Assembly (NCBI GenBank): GCA_039090855.1
Contig: CM076997.1
Location: 168,732,709-168,796,708, forward strand
Source: Macrothele yani
Taxonomy: Eukaryota > Arthropoda > Arachnida > Araneae > Macrothelidae
Reading direction: 5' to 3'
Length of the DNA: 64,000 nt
Shown here: positions 1 through 11,487 of the stretch, piece by piece
Layout: the number at the start of each line of letters is the position of its first letter
How positions within the stretch are numbered: the stretch's first letter is position 1
Notes under the pieces: generated by a model
What the model saw: only the letters and a program-made list of their open reading frames with translations
Database searches by the model: none
Told to the model about the DNA's origin: nothing
Translations under genes and position numbers: made by a program

Positions 1-887
1 TGAAAAACCCTTCTGCCTCTGCAAACTCAACGAGTATTTCCACGCTGGTTTCTGTTGCCGTGACCGAATTTACCTACTGAAGTTTCATTCTGTTGCCGTT
101 GCCCTATTTTTGCATTGAAATCTCCCATAATTATTTTCAAGTGCTGCTTACCTTTATTATTTAGATGACAAATTTCCTCATAAAATTCTTCAATTTCTTC
201 TTCAGGATGACTTGTGGTGGGTGCATAAGTTTGAATAATCTGAGCCTGGTATCTTTTTGAGAGTTGGATAACAAGTCGTGCAGCTCTGTCAGAGGAACTT
301 TCAACTTCTACAACTTTATCCTTCAGTTTCTTGTTTATTATAAATCCAACACCACTAGTTCTGCCAGTATCTGTCCCACGATAGTAAAAGAGATGTCCAC
401 TTTTCAGTTCGATGAGATCTTCTCCTTTTCTCCTTACCTCACTTAGCCCCACGATGTCCCACTTGATCCTTTGTAGTTCCTCTTCCAATTCAAGAAGCCT
501 TGAATCAGAAGATAGGGAGCGTCCATTGTAAGTAGCCAAGGTCAGCATCAGATGGCAGCCTAGTCCGGTCCTCCGGGGATTCTTAGCACCCTCTGCCTTC
601 ATGTCGCACTGGCCGCTGCCTTGGCCAGGTACATTCCAGCTGCCGGAGACTGAGGGCCAAGATTTAAGTTGTGGAATCATTTTGGAGGGGTTTGGCCATA
701 ACTCACCACGCTGGCCAAGCGGGTTGGTGAGTGTGGGATAGAATTTCCTCTGATCCCGATGGTATAGTTATACCGCTATGGGCGGTCGTCAGAGCCCCTT
801 TAGTGGGAACAGGATGCACCACGAGAAGGCGGGGTTGACATTTGTCAAGGAGAGGCTGTGATGTTACGCATCACCTGACCTTACATC

Positions 888-889
<2 letters not shown>
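1..889 (-). mobile_element. RTE-type non-LTR retrotransposon, 5' half (copy A)
   Basis: This is the 5' part of an RTE-like retrotransposon cut by the window edge. Reading leftwards from about 540 it encodes the apurinic-type endonuclease start (ATYNGRSL, GLSEVRRKGED, QTYAPTTS, MGDFNAKIG), nearly identical to the intact copy at 18201-21054. About 350 bases of 5' leader follow up to 889 and are shared with the copy at 60688-63883. A 2-base deletion near position 33 (other copies read CGAGAGTATT, this one CGAGTATT) shifts the frame, so the protein stops after the endonuclease and the copy is dead. The reading frame continues open upstream of the usual ATG, starting at MIPQLKSW, but this extension is probably untranslated leader. 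The 5' end abuts a TA microsatellite. Confidence 0.9.

Positions 890-935
<46 letters not shown>
890..935. repeat. (TA)n microsatellite
   Basis: About 45 bases of alternating TA directly abut the 5' end of RTE copy A. A CT-rich run (962-982) follows. TA tracts also border the RTE copies at 32270-34265 and 60688-63883. Confidence 0.95.
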
Positions 936-938
<3 letters not shown>

Positions 939-1011
939 ATCACTTTTTCTGCCCATACATTACTCTCTCTCTCTCTCTCTCTGTGGATACCACATCTCTA
1001 AAACTATTAGT

Positions 1012-1240
1012 GCCGAACCCAGTGGCGCAGTAGTCTAAGCGATGGCCTCTGATCATTCGTTCGAACGGGGTCCGGGTTTGAATCCCGGTGAGGCATGGAT
1101 GTTGTGTTTATCTTACGGAGCTGGCTCTCTCCCTTCCCTGGAACCAGTGGTCCTAAATTAGGGACGGGCAACTGCATATAGTCCATTGAGTTGCTCACAG
1201 TGGTCGTTAAACCTCCAATCAAAAAAAAAAAAAAAAAAAA
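1012..1240 (+). mobile_element. tRNA-derived SINE, copy 1
   Basis: A roughly 230-base SINE. Its head has RNA polymerase III promoter elements: an A box (TGGCGCAGTAG) near 1022 and a B box-like GGGTTTGAATCCC near 1076. A non-tRNA body follows and a poly(A) run (1221-1240) ends it. The direct repeat AAAACTATTAGT occurs at 1000-1011 and 1238-1249 and is a convincing target-site duplication, although its first A bases merge with the tail. A second copy in opposite orientation lies at 58585-58815. It does not encode protein and would depend on a partner LINE for movement. Confidence 0.88.
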
Positions 1241-1251
1241 ACTATTAGTAT

Positions 1252-2640
1252 GATTTGAAAAATTATTTTTGCATTGCAAAGCCTGAAGTGTGAGAACAAT
1301 GATTCCTGTTTCTTGGTCCTTTTCCAATTCCTACCTTTGCCACTAGAGGGATCAAATACAGATACTATCAAATTCAAAATATGTTCTGGTCGACACCATT
1401 GCTTTTAAATATCCGATTAAAAAAATATTTTCTTTTCTTAAATATTATTTATATTGAAAAAGTTAATTGACTTCACTCAGATATATTTTTAAGTTTTCTT
1501 CAATTGAGGACTATGTTTTCCTCAAGATTTTATTTTTGTCAATCACCCATAAACTAGGGGCACTAAATGTCTTTGTCTTTGAAATGTGTTAAATACCCTT
1601 TCTAAACCACCATTAAAACAAGAAAGATTTAGGAAACTTATTGCTTCTGCTCTTCATTTGCCATTCAGAGAGTAGTTCTAATTCTTACTCTTTTTAATTC
1701 ATGGAATTTTCTACGAAACTCGGCTACAGATGTTTTGTCATTCCTCCCAAATCACACCTCTTCTGGTTCATTTCTTTCTTTGCTTGCAAGAGTGGATTAT
1801 TGCATTTGAAGCACATGGCTCAATAAAATGTGTGTTTGAGGGATCATCAGCCCTTTGAGGGTGATGGGACAGAGAAGTGTTGTTCAAATTAGTTTTCAGC
1901 ATAAGAGGGTCAAAGCCTCCCCCCTACTGCTGCATTTTTTCAAGTGGACAACAGCTTTTTATTGTTCCGTGTATTTACCGCATTTTGACATGGTTTATCA
2001 CACTAGTAGGGAATTGTTATAAGAATGATCCCCACCTATCTCATTCTTGCTTTGACTGAATTCTGTTGCAATGGAGAAAACTGACTTGAGTGTTCATGAA
2101 AATTTTTTTTATGAGTACAATGGAAAAAATCATCCTTCAAGCCAGCAATTTATCCCAAATCATTTTTCAAATTAATTTGAAAAAATTATTAGCACACCGA
2201 CAGTGGAAGATACCCTAACTGATAAATGCAAGTGGAGAAGTCATTACACTCAGTAAAGGAAAAAAAAAAAAAAAAATGGCAAACACAAACTGGAACAAAC
2301 CCTAGTTTTATAAACAGAAAAAATAAACACCAAATACTGAATCATTACAGAAAAAATTATTTTGGGAAAAGGTTCGGCAATTTGGAGAACAGCTTGAAAT
2401 TCTCACCAATAATAAAATTTAAAATGGAGCATAGCTAGAAATTTTCACTGGTAATGAAATTATAAATTTATTATCACTCACCACTGGTGACGATACTAAT
2501 CACGATGGGCTATCCATGCCCATTGAAATGTTAATCGAGGGGGGGGATATTAAAAGCTACTGTCTAAAAAGAATCAAAAATAAATATAGGAAAACCAATC
2601 AGTCCTTTCTTTTTTTTTTTTTTTAACTTTCGAAACAAAG
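1252..2640. other. Intron or flank without recognised genes
   Basis: AT-rich, mostly unique-looking sequence with short homopolymers (A-run near 2265, T-run near 2612). The open frames are short and match nothing I recognise. No further receptor exon was seen. Confidence 0.6.
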
Positions 2641-2849
2641 ATGAATGTTAGGGGAAGCATTTGTTGGAGTGCCATGCAAATTGGAGGATATGTGTTGGGA
2701 GTTGGGTTATGTAAACCATGGCAGTTGCAAACTAATCATGTGAGAGGGAGGGAGATAAAAGGGCAAAATGGCTTGGCATAGCTAAGTTGGGTCGTCCTCA
2801 CTCGGGCATGTGGGCCACTGAATCAATGATCTCGGTGGCGAAAACACAT

Positions 2850-3965
2850 GTGAGGAATGAGAGTGCCTGAGCAATGTTATCGGGAATCCTACTATTACAT
2901 GAACACCTTTACCATAAGCTTCGTCATAGGACTACGTAATGGCTGGTTGGTCCCTGCATCTAATGTGGTGGAAATGCAACTGGGTACAACAACTGTTGGC
3001 CAAATGTGGCAACAGTGGTTGGAGAAAAGTAATATGTGTTGCCATAGAGGACCAGTGCATGTAGCACACATGCACTGGTGCTATCAATCGAGGCCTTTGG
3101 ACAGGGATGACCAAAGGCCTCGATCGGTGCATTCCATGGCAAGCCGCTGTAGCTGCGCAATCCACAGTGGACAACATTCAATGATGTGTACAAACAGCTA
3201 TGGACATCCCCGTACGAGCATGAATTGTGAATTTCAGATTAGCAGAGGTAGGTTTATGCTCTTGCCAGCCATTGCAACAACTGTCACTCACAGCAGCACA
3301 TCACTGCATTAGACTGGAGTGGTGCTACACCAGACATTGGCAGCTAAACAAATAAAACTGTATCATATTTAACGAGTCTTGCTCCCGACTCAGCACTGAA
3401 GATCACTGACTAGAAGTCTGGAGAATATGTAGTCACTGGCTGTTCCTACTGTCATCCATGAGTGTCGTACAGCTCCTCAGCTTGACATTGTTTGAATGCT
3501 ATCAGTTTTAACAGCTGATCACTGTTTGTGTGTACAATGGATACAATAACAGCACAACAATAAGTCAATGAGGTGCTTTAGCCTGTTTTGTTGTGCTATG
3601 TCTGTGGTATCCCTGATGCCCAGTTTTAACAATATGTGCCTACACAAGATGTCCAGGTGCTGCCCCAAACAGCATGGTCCCCAGACTTCTCTCCAATACA
3701 GAATATGTGAGGGGAACCACTGACAGACAACTTAATGCTTCTGCAGGACTCCCTTGTAATGTTGAAGAATCAATGAAACATGGTCAGCATCCTCAGGACA
3801 TCATTCACGGACTTTCCACTCTGTGCCACGCAGCACTGACGAATGTTATGTATAACCCAACATGTCAGTCCCATGTTCTACCAATTCAGGCTGCATTATA
3901 CAGTCTCCTTGCTTATCATATTAATGTAATCTCTCAGAAATTAAACCACTTCTTTCTCACCTAGT
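2850..3965 (+). pseudogene. Degenerate Tc1-like transposase
   Basis: Scattered frames resemble a Tc1-family (DD34E) transposase. Near 2920 the sequence IIGLRNGW followed by QMWQQWLEK recalls the N-terminal paired-type helix-turn-helix. Near 3320 it reads RLQWCYTRHWQLNK. Near 3720 the C-terminal end appears as RQLNASAGLP through PQDIIHGLSTLC, resembling the usual QDTIRGLYHSMP segment. Many stops and shifts separate these, and no catalytic motif survives clearly. It is an old dead insertion in or beside the receptor's last introns. Terminal inverted repeats were not resolved, so the borders are approximate. Confidence 0.65.
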
Positions 3966-4414
3966 TGTCTACATGTGTGGCAAGTTTCATCTCATTTTGC
4001 GCATTCCTTTGTGGTGTGGCATTTTGTTTCTCTATGTGAAACAGTGTATCTTCACCCGTGTCACAACTTTATACCACCACCCTTGCCTACTGCTAGAAAA
4101 ACATATGAAACAAACATAGTTAGTTCAAAGAGGTTCGACCATTTATGTTTTTTTACGACTTCTAGGAATTGTATTGGTAGCAATTTACTTCTACTTTCAG
4201 CAGTTTCATGGGAAATTATAAAAAAAAAATTACACATTTTGTTTTACTACTTCTGGGCACAATTAGATAACGGAAAATGTAAGGTTAAAAAATATTATAA
4301 TGCAGTTTTTGATTGTTCTCATTCACTTTGCATCATAGAAATCTGCACATTTCCTTAACAAATGTTATTCAGATAGTGCTACTAGGCATACATATAGATA
4401 AATAGAATCATTAC

Positions 4415-4599
4415 CTTTTACATAGAAATTCCTACTGCTAACAGTGCCAACATCTCGATGATAAGAGTCTTGAGGCTTTGTTTGGCATACAGCTGCACCT
4501 AAACAGGGATCACCCTTTGCCGCTTTATAACCCTGTCCTAAGTTGATCACATATATGTAGGAGTCTCCATTATTGTAATCTCCAGACACAGTAAAGGTC
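4415..4599 (-). CDS. IGF2R: IGF2R-like receptor, exon for first half of last repeat
   Basis: This 185-base exon is bounded by an acceptor (TTTTGTAG at 4607-4600) and a donor (GTAATG at 4414-4409). It starts in phase 2 and ends in phase 1. The peptide runs TFTVSGDYNNGDSYIYVINL, then DPCLGAAVCQTKPQDS and VGTVSSRNFYVKG. It matches the start of the final (15th) mannose-6-phosphate-receptor-homology repeat of IGF2R, where SGD, the NGD-Y-Y motif, the second Cys and CQ-KP are conserved. The Gln after the second Cys is the position that contacts sugar in mannose-6-phosphate-binding repeats, so lectin activity may be retained (inference). The phase-1 donor sits at the same place in the repeat as the donor of the 56748-56887 exon. 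The next exon should lie left of the window. Confidence 0.88.
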
Positions 4600-5635
4600 C
4601 TACAAAACAACAACATGGAAAACATCACACTAAAGGACACAACTCCACACTAAAGTGAACAAATTATTCACAAAGAATATTTATTTATTTTTCTTCTGGC
4701 AAAGAAGAGGGACATGGTAAAATTTTGCATATATTTCTTGGAAGTAGTGATACTAAGTTTTAATAACCACACTGAGTTTCTTAACTCCTTAGATGTTTGG
4801 TATGGATGAAAACAATATATAACACAAGAAGAAAAAAGAAGGAACAAAATCACACTAAGGGTGAACAGACTTTCTGTAGAGCTTCAACAGGTACTGATAG
4901 AATGGGTGATCTGTTCATCTAAGTTTGTCATGTATATATATCAAAATGGAGTTTGGAACAGGACAGTATAAACATAAATACAAAACAAAAGTTATGCCAC
5001 CGAATCATAATGTGCATATTTCAGTATTTGTTTAACAATTCTGACAAGCATCTCGGCTTTAAATAGTCCCCATTAACCTGATTTGGACTGTTCTGGGTAT
5101 GGAAAATGAACTACAGCAGGAGGACAAACATAACCTTCAGCCTCATTCTGGGTTCCTCAAAGTCTGCTTGTCAGATTACAGAGCATTTTTGTTTTGATCA
5201 CGCATTTAATAACACATGAAGTCTTGTAAAGTATAAAATCTTATTTGCACTTAAAATGAAATACACTTACTTTCCTACATGAGAACATCAGATTGAATGA
5301 TCACAGATACAAATAATTAAAATTGGGACAAAATGTATGTATACAGTTGCATTAGTCATTACTAGCAAAATCTATTTAAATGCATCTAGGGTACCCTGTA
5401 TATATAAACATTACTGTACTTCAATTCTTGATCAAGTCATTGCTTAAACTTAACCTTTCTTTCAATCCTGAGAAACAAAAATCCAAATAATATGAAAACA
5501 AACTTATCACACATAAATGTGAATAAAAATTAAAAAAAAGAAAGAAAACAAACTTTTGTCATACTTTCCTTTATTCAAAACAAAAATATTTTTTAGCAAC
5601 TAGATATCCTGCCCATAGTCAAGTAAAAAAAAAAT

Positions 5636-5636
<1 letters not shown>
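4600..5636. other. Intron of receptor gene, no genes seen
   Basis: AT-rich sequence directly upstream of the receptor exon. No transposase, RNA gene or additional exon could be supported. Confidence 0.6.

Positions 5637-5637
<1 letters not shown>

Positions 5638-5666
<29 letters not shown>
5638..5666. repeat. (AAAT)n microsatellite
   Basis: Seven or so AAAT units lie immediately left of the 285-base tandem duplication. Confidence 0.9.
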
Positions 5667-6232
5667 AGAGCAATAACACTTGAGAAGAATTTTCTCTTTC
5701 AATTTATAGAAGCACAAATTTATCATGACCACAAAAGAACAGCATAAGCTTATTGTATGGCACATATCCAGAGGCAAACTAAAATATTGCAACAAATCAA
5801 TAACAAAAATTTCAGTTAGCTCTGCATGAAATTGTTCCACTTTATAAGCTTTGCTATCAGATTTTCCTTTTAAAAAGACTGCTACTTTTAAACATTACAG
5901 ATTCCTTGAATATTAATCTGTCTAGCTATTTTTAGTGAAGACTGCCAAATAAAGCAATAACACTTGAGAAGAATTTTCTCTTTCAATTTATAGAAGCACA
6001 AATTTATCATGATCACAAAAGAACAGCATAAGCTTATTGTATGGCACATATCCAGAGGCAAACTAAAATATTGCAACAAATCAATAACAAAAATTCCAGT
6101 TAGCTCTGCATGAAATTGCTCCACTTTATAAGCTTTGTTATCCGATTTTCCTCTTAAAAAGACTGCTACTTTTAAACATTACAGATTCCTTGAATAATCT
6201 GTCTAGCTATTTTTAGTGAAGACTACCATCAC
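5667..6232. repeat. Tandem duplication, unit about 285 bases
   Basis: The block starting GAGCAATAACACTTGAGAAG at 5667 recurs at 5952 with only scattered differences (for example a 4-base gap near 6195). Both end in CTAGCTATTTTTAGTGAAGACT. The high similarity suggests a fairly recent local duplication. The two nearly identical minus-strand open frames inside it (MEQFHAELT...) have no recognisable family. Confidence 0.92.
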
Positions 6233-6734
6233 TGAATGTAAAAGCTGTACAATCAATCTTTCACTTTAGTAAGATATAAATCAGGAAACTACCAAGATCT
6301 TATCAGCAATTTTGTGTCTTTATTGCATACGAGAGTCCAATGTTAAACCTAATACCCACACTAGAAATCCTACTTTGCCACTGATTACAACTTATTTACA
6401 CTTGCTGTTTAAGTGGTAGGAAGAACTTAGAAACCACACACATGACAGTGAAATCATTTACTTGCTGCAATGAAGTTAGCAATTGATACATGTGATTAAT
6501 CATGTCATAATGGAAAGGTATAAGTAATGTCTTAACAAATGCCAGAATTTTTATTGGTTTTCAAATAAGCAGTGATAATTTTCAGAAACATCAATTCTTA
6601 GAATCACTCGTCAAACTGTGTAATAGGTTAAGAGATTAATAGGTAAATGAAATAGAATTTCCAGAGTCCAAATTACTAGATGTTAAATTAAAATAGGAAC
6701 TCATCCAATGAAAGATTATACTATAAAAGATGGG

Positions 6735-7410
6735 CTATAAAGGTTGTAAGTAAATTTATTGTGATATTTTGTACTGTTTCTCACGTTGTATGAATATCCA
6801 AGTGCTTGAGGGAAACTTAGTCTTCTTCGTCTGACATTGAATTATCACAGTTGAATGCTATTGAATATTTAAAAAAATTAAGGTAAAATATTATATAGAT
6901 AAAAGCTGTAACTCACATTTTCATTTTCCTAGAATACTTCGGGATATTGCACATTTTACTTGTCAGAAGCATAAATTTGCTTTGAAGTCTTCTGTTAGCA
7001 TTTCTAGTAGTCACCTCGTGAAGATATTCCACTTGGTAAGTTGATAAAGGTGGGTAACCACTCTTCTTAATAAATCAATAAACTACTTCAATATAAAATG
7101 AAATCAAAATAATAAAATAGCTAACGTTCAAGCCTTCAAGTCGAAGGGAAATTGATCTGATAAAATATTCAGTCTTGATAATAGCTTAGACTTCGTTTCC
7201 CACTGCACTTACAGCTTTTATCTATATAATATTTTACCTTAATTTTTTTAAATATTCAGTGACATTCAACTGCGATAATTCAATGTCTGACAAAGATGAC
7301 TAAGTTTCTAGCAAGCACTTGGATATTCAAACAACGTGAAAAACAGTACAAAATATCACAACTGTATAGTTGAAAGATATATACAATAAATCTTACAACC
7401 ACGTAATGAA
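6735..7410. repeat. Foldback element (long inverted repeat)
   Basis: The left arm (about 6735-6912) reappears inverted at about 7205-7405. Shared landmarks are GATATTTTGTACTGTTT, GAATATCCAAGTGCTTG and TAAAATATTATATAGATAAAAGC. The roughly 290-base spacer is unique. There is no coding content. It is probably a MITE or other foldback transposon; target duplications were not resolved. Confidence 0.8.
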
Positions 7411-7739
7411 GTTCAACACCGAAGTGTGTTTGAAGAACTAAGTGTGTTTGAAGGAAAGTTTATAAGTAGTAATATGTAAGAGCAGGCAAGTCAGGACCTC
7501 TTGTCAAACAGCAAAAGTTAGAAAGGAGTCCAATTAAAGTCAAACCAACTGTTAGTGATGTAAAGAAGTAAGGCACTTGTAAATCTTAAATACTACTACA
7601 AGAATCCAATGGAGTCTTGACAAAAACATGTGAAAAGATAAGAAGTGTACTGCCCAGGGTTTACTTGACAGGGGTTAACCTGTAACATCACAGAAAAATA
7701 AGCTGATAAAAAAAAATGAAAATAATAAAATAGAAGGAT

Positions 7740-9260
7740 CATTTCATCGAAAATGGCTTCCATGAAAGAAAAAGTGGTGTGCATGTTTTAGAAAAGAGTA
7801 CAGATAATCACTACAGGACCTGAAAAGCATAAAAGCTTGGTATGAAAAGTTTAAAGTGACAGGTAGTGTTGGCGATCTCCCCTGAGCGGGCCAATTACCG
7901 GTTAAACAAGAGACAGCTGCAGCTGTTCAGGAGACATTTCTGCAAAGCCCCAGGAAATCCATTCGTCATACTTCACTGGAAACTGGGATTTCTTGTGCCG
8001 CAGTTCACAAAATTTTACACAAACGTCTTCATCTGTATGCTTATAAGGTACAGATCATTCAAGCTCTTCAGTCCGATGACTGGACTCGCCGTGCTGCATT
8101 TATGATGGAGTGTTGCAGCGCATCGCTCATGATAATGATTTTCTGCATCGTGTCTGTTTCTCAGATGAAGCCACATTTCATGTCTCTGGTACAGTAAATA
8201 GGCAAAAGGTGAGAATCTGGGGGTCAGAAAATCCCCATTACAGTGTTAGAATTAGAAATAAATCTTCTACTGGCCCAGCAGACCACTAGAATTTGCAAAC
8301 CACTGGTCCAACAAAATGCCCACTGGTCTATAAAAAAATAATAATAAAACATTTACAGACATTTGCAATATATGTAGAAAATAATGTATCATTTAAATGG
8401 ATTTATCTCTAATATTTGTTTTTAAATCTATCATTAGTTTGCAGCTTAAAAAGAAAACCATACAGCAAAGGAAAAAAAAAATTAGAAATTCAATTTTTAA
8501 TTTGTGACAAATTAGAAAAAAACCAAAAAAACTTGCTGGCCATCTGGGCCAGTAAAATCAATAGTTCAATGGTCCAGCAGAAGTTTTACTGACCAATAGC
8601 CAGCAGACCACTGGGTAATTTGAACGCTGCCATTATGTCATCGAACTACAGAAGGCTAGCCCAAAAGTGAACGTATGGTGAGGTCTGATGCATGACAGAA
8701 TCATCGGACCCTTCTTTTTTACAGAGCCCATGGTAACATGTAACGTGTACCTGGACATGCTGGAACTTTTTGTAGCACCTCAGTTTCCATGCACTCCAAT
8801 CCTTAGTTATTTCCAACAAGACAGTGCCCCACCACATTGGTTAATAATAGTTTGTGAGTTCCTGAATGCCACATTTCCAGACAGATGGATTGACTGTGAC
8901 GGTCCAATGACATAGCCACCTTGATCGCCCGACATAACCCATTTAGACATTTTCCTGTAGGATTATGTGAAATACCAAGTTTATTCTAGCAATGTTTCAG
9001 ATGTCGAGACGTTGAAGAGCAGAATAACAGACGTCACTGGTTCTGTCTCTGCTGAGATGTTAAACAAAACAACGTACGAAATCGAATATTGCTTAGATGT
9101 CCTCTAGGCCACACAAATGGCATCCATGTGGAGGTCTAGTGGCACTTGAAAAAAATTTTTACTTATGCACCATCATTGTCATGCAATCTCTTTCTTGTAC
9201 TTGTAATATATTTTTTTATATTAATTTTTGTAATGTGGAAATTGCTTTATGGACACCCTG
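7740..9260 (+). pseudogene. Tc1/mariner-superfamily transposase relic, split by a MITE
   Basis: The relic begins near 7752 (MASMKEKVV) with a helix-turn-helix region (IKAWYEKFKVTGSVGDLP, then KSIRHTSLETGISCAAVHKI). The DDE domain follows: FSDEATFHVSG (first Asp) near 8158, IWGSENPHY near 8217, then an interruption at 8241-8629. It resumes with VIELQKASPKVNVW, IIGPFFF, FQQDSAPPHW (second Asp) near 8811 and SPDITHLDIFL (third acidic position) near 8928. Stops at several places (for example after DLP and VNVW) make it non-functional. The layout is that of a widespread arthropod transposase family with WGSENPH and QQDGAPPH motifs. A possible terminal repeat (ATGGACACCCTG) lies near 9249; the left end was not found. 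Confidence 0.85.
8241..8629. mobile_element. 389-base MITE inserted in the transposase relic
   Basis: The ends form an imperfect terminal inverted repeat (left CAGTGTTAGAATTAG, right ending GTAATTTGAACGCTG). CCATTA flanks both sides (8235-8240, 8630-8635), and removing the element restores the transposase frame from GSENPHY into VIELQK. Internally, motifs such as CCAGCAGACCACT repeat near both ends, typical of hAT-like non-autonomous elements, though hAT elements normally duplicate 8 bases and only 6 match here. Confidence 0.85.
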
Positions 9261-9522
9261 CATTTGTAAATTATTAACACAGCAATCAAAAATTTCTGAA
9301 TTGCATATAGTTTACTGTTTCTCACATAATTGGATTAAGGATAATGCTTGGTGAAACAGTGAGATTAAAGAAGCAATAAAAAGGCAGAAGGAAGCACATC
9401 TGGGGAGATCACAAGAAAAGGAGACTGATGCTGAAAAAATATTGCTGAAATCATAGTTTACTTATTTCTATAAAATTACAATCATCAAAACTTATCTTTT
9501 TAAAAAGTTTTACTCAGCCATT

Positions 9523-11487
9523 TTAAATTCTTATGAAAAAACCATTAGAAAGTACCACGTACTCACCAAAAAATTATGGTAACCTCCAATGACAACACAC
9601 TTCCAACACGTCATTCATCGTGATGTAACTGGGCTTCCAAGTTAACAGACTTTTTGCTTACGCTTCTTACTTCCGGGTGTGAAACATCGTTTTTTTTTTG
9701 TTTTTTTTTTTTTTCCCCTTAGCCTTATGAGATGTTACTCAAAAAGCTTGTCAATTCTATAAAAATCACACATACAACTCATTCATACCATTCAAATAAA
9801 AACTATGTACATAACCTTACATTCATAGGTGATTAAACCTTGGTCAACTGTAATTATCAAACTCCTCCTTCTGTTTCACAACCTCTGCTACTCCCACTGC
9901 AAGTGTTTTTCCTCAATGTCACTCATGAGTGACATTGAGAAAATAATAAAGTAAACTCGAGGATCCACCACTGATATACTGCAGATATGTTGATGACATT
10001 TTTCTGTTATCCAAGCTAAAAAATGATGAACTTGAGGACTTGACAAAAAAAGTATAGTGAAATTTATCCATCTATTGAACTGACAGTAGAACAAGAACAT
10101 GACAATACTTTGGCATTTTTGGACGTTTTGATTGTTAAAACAGAGGAGAATATGCAATTCAGAGTGCATAGAAAATCTTCATATATCCCAGTACTTATAC
10201 CATTTCAGTCATCACATCCATTAACACATAAAAGAAATAGTATTAAAACACTAATTAAAAGAAGTTTAACACACTCATCAATTGAACAGTATAGGAATGA
10301 AGAAATTGAATATATTGAAAAAATTGCATATGATTTTGGATACCCTAAACAGGTATTAAAAAAATGGATTTATGAAGTAACTCAGGGTTACAATAAGGTC
10401 AAGACTGATAAAAAAACTTGTAAAATATGTAGGAGCAATACCATATATAGAAAATGTGTCAGCAGAAATTAATAAACTTTGTGGCAAGTATGACATACAG
10501 GTAGGAAATCAGGTACTTACTGTAAAAAATTTAGTGATTAAAAATGAAAAAAATTAGCCAATTAGATAGAGCAGGAATTTATGAAATCCCAATAGACCAG
10601 CAACCACCTGTGTCATATATAGGCAGCACCAAGAATAAATTAAAGTATAGATTAAACCAGCATATTAATAATTGGAATAAAAAGAAGCTAAGACAGCATT
10701 GACCCAATACTGTATGGAAAATCAACAATGTCCAAGGTTTGAAGATATTAAAATTATTAAGAGCTGTAAAAAGCAGCAGTTAAGAATAGCAGAATCAGTA
10801 TTAATTGAAAAAAACAAATCAAGATTATGCAACATTAATGAGCCAAGTAACCTAAACGAACAATGGAAAGCCTAATAAAAATTGAGCAGCAGCATAAAAA
10901 GAAAGAGGGGAAAAAAGAGCAGCAGGGACAATAGATGGCGCCAGAGACACAACGATTCAGCGATAGCGACTGGGGCCCATGCCTAGATGGCTCTGCTCAC
11001 TTGAGCTGTGGTGGGCAGGTGAGACTCACCTGCCTCCTGAAGATGACAGAGGCCTGTTGAAAGTACTAGAGGATTGGATGTGAGGGGCTGAATGGGTGTG
11101 ACACTTGCAGTGGGAGTAGCAGAGGTTGTGAAACAGAAGGAGGAGTTTGATAATTACAGCTGACCAAGGTTTAATCACCTATGAATGTAAGGTTATGTAC
11201 ATAGTTTTTATTTGAATGGTATGAATGAGTTGTATGTGTGATTTTTATAGAATTGACAAGCTTTTTGAGTAACATCTCATAAGGCTAAGGGGAGAGGGGA
11301 AAAAAACAAAACAAAAAAAAACGATGTTTCACACCCGGAAGTAAGAAGCGTAAGCAAGAAGTCTGTTAACTTGGAAGCCCAGTTACATCACGATGAATGA
11401 CGTGTTGGAATTGTGTTGTCATTGGAGGTTACCATAATTTTTTGGTGAGTACGTGGTACTTTCTAATGGTTTTTTCATTTATGAATT
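9523..11487 (+). mobile_element. Penelope-like retroelement with inverted terminal arms
   Basis: A 1.96-kb element with arms of about 385 bases at 9523-9907 and 11103-11487 in inverted orientation. Landmarks in both arms are GTACCACGTACTCACC, CTTCTTACTTCCGGGTGTGAAAC and CTTATGAGATGTTACTC. The middle carries relics of a Penelope-type reverse transcriptase and GIY-YIG nuclease in plus orientation. Inverted or partial terminal repeats are typical of this class. The 5' part of the reverse transcriptase is missing. A perfect 28-base palindrome (9912-9939) sits at the junction of the left arm and the coding part, which suggests a head-to-head rearrangement. Confidence 0.88.
9962..10720 (+). pseudogene. 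Penelope-like RT C-terminus plus GIY-YIG endonuclease relic
   Basis: Near 9985 the sequence encodes the catalytic motif RYVDDIFLLSKL of the reverse transcriptase palm. After a frameshift it continues through ELTVEQEHDNTLAFLDVLI, the conserved FLD motif following the palm in Penelope-like proteins, and a helical thumb region with TLIKRSLTHSS. A short Cys pair follows (CKICRSN). From about 10550 it reads LDRAGIYEIP and VSYIGSTKNKLKYRLNQH, which is a GIY-YIG nuclease core. Frameshifts and stops (for example at 10472) show it is dead. The combination of RT and C-terminal GIY-YIG is diagnostic of endonuclease-bearing Penelope-like elements. Confidence 0.87.

Noticed and set aside
2932..3312. Overlapping frames on both strands considered as a novel gene.
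   Set aside because: The plus strand shows remnants of a Tc1 transposase; the minus-strand frames are incidental.
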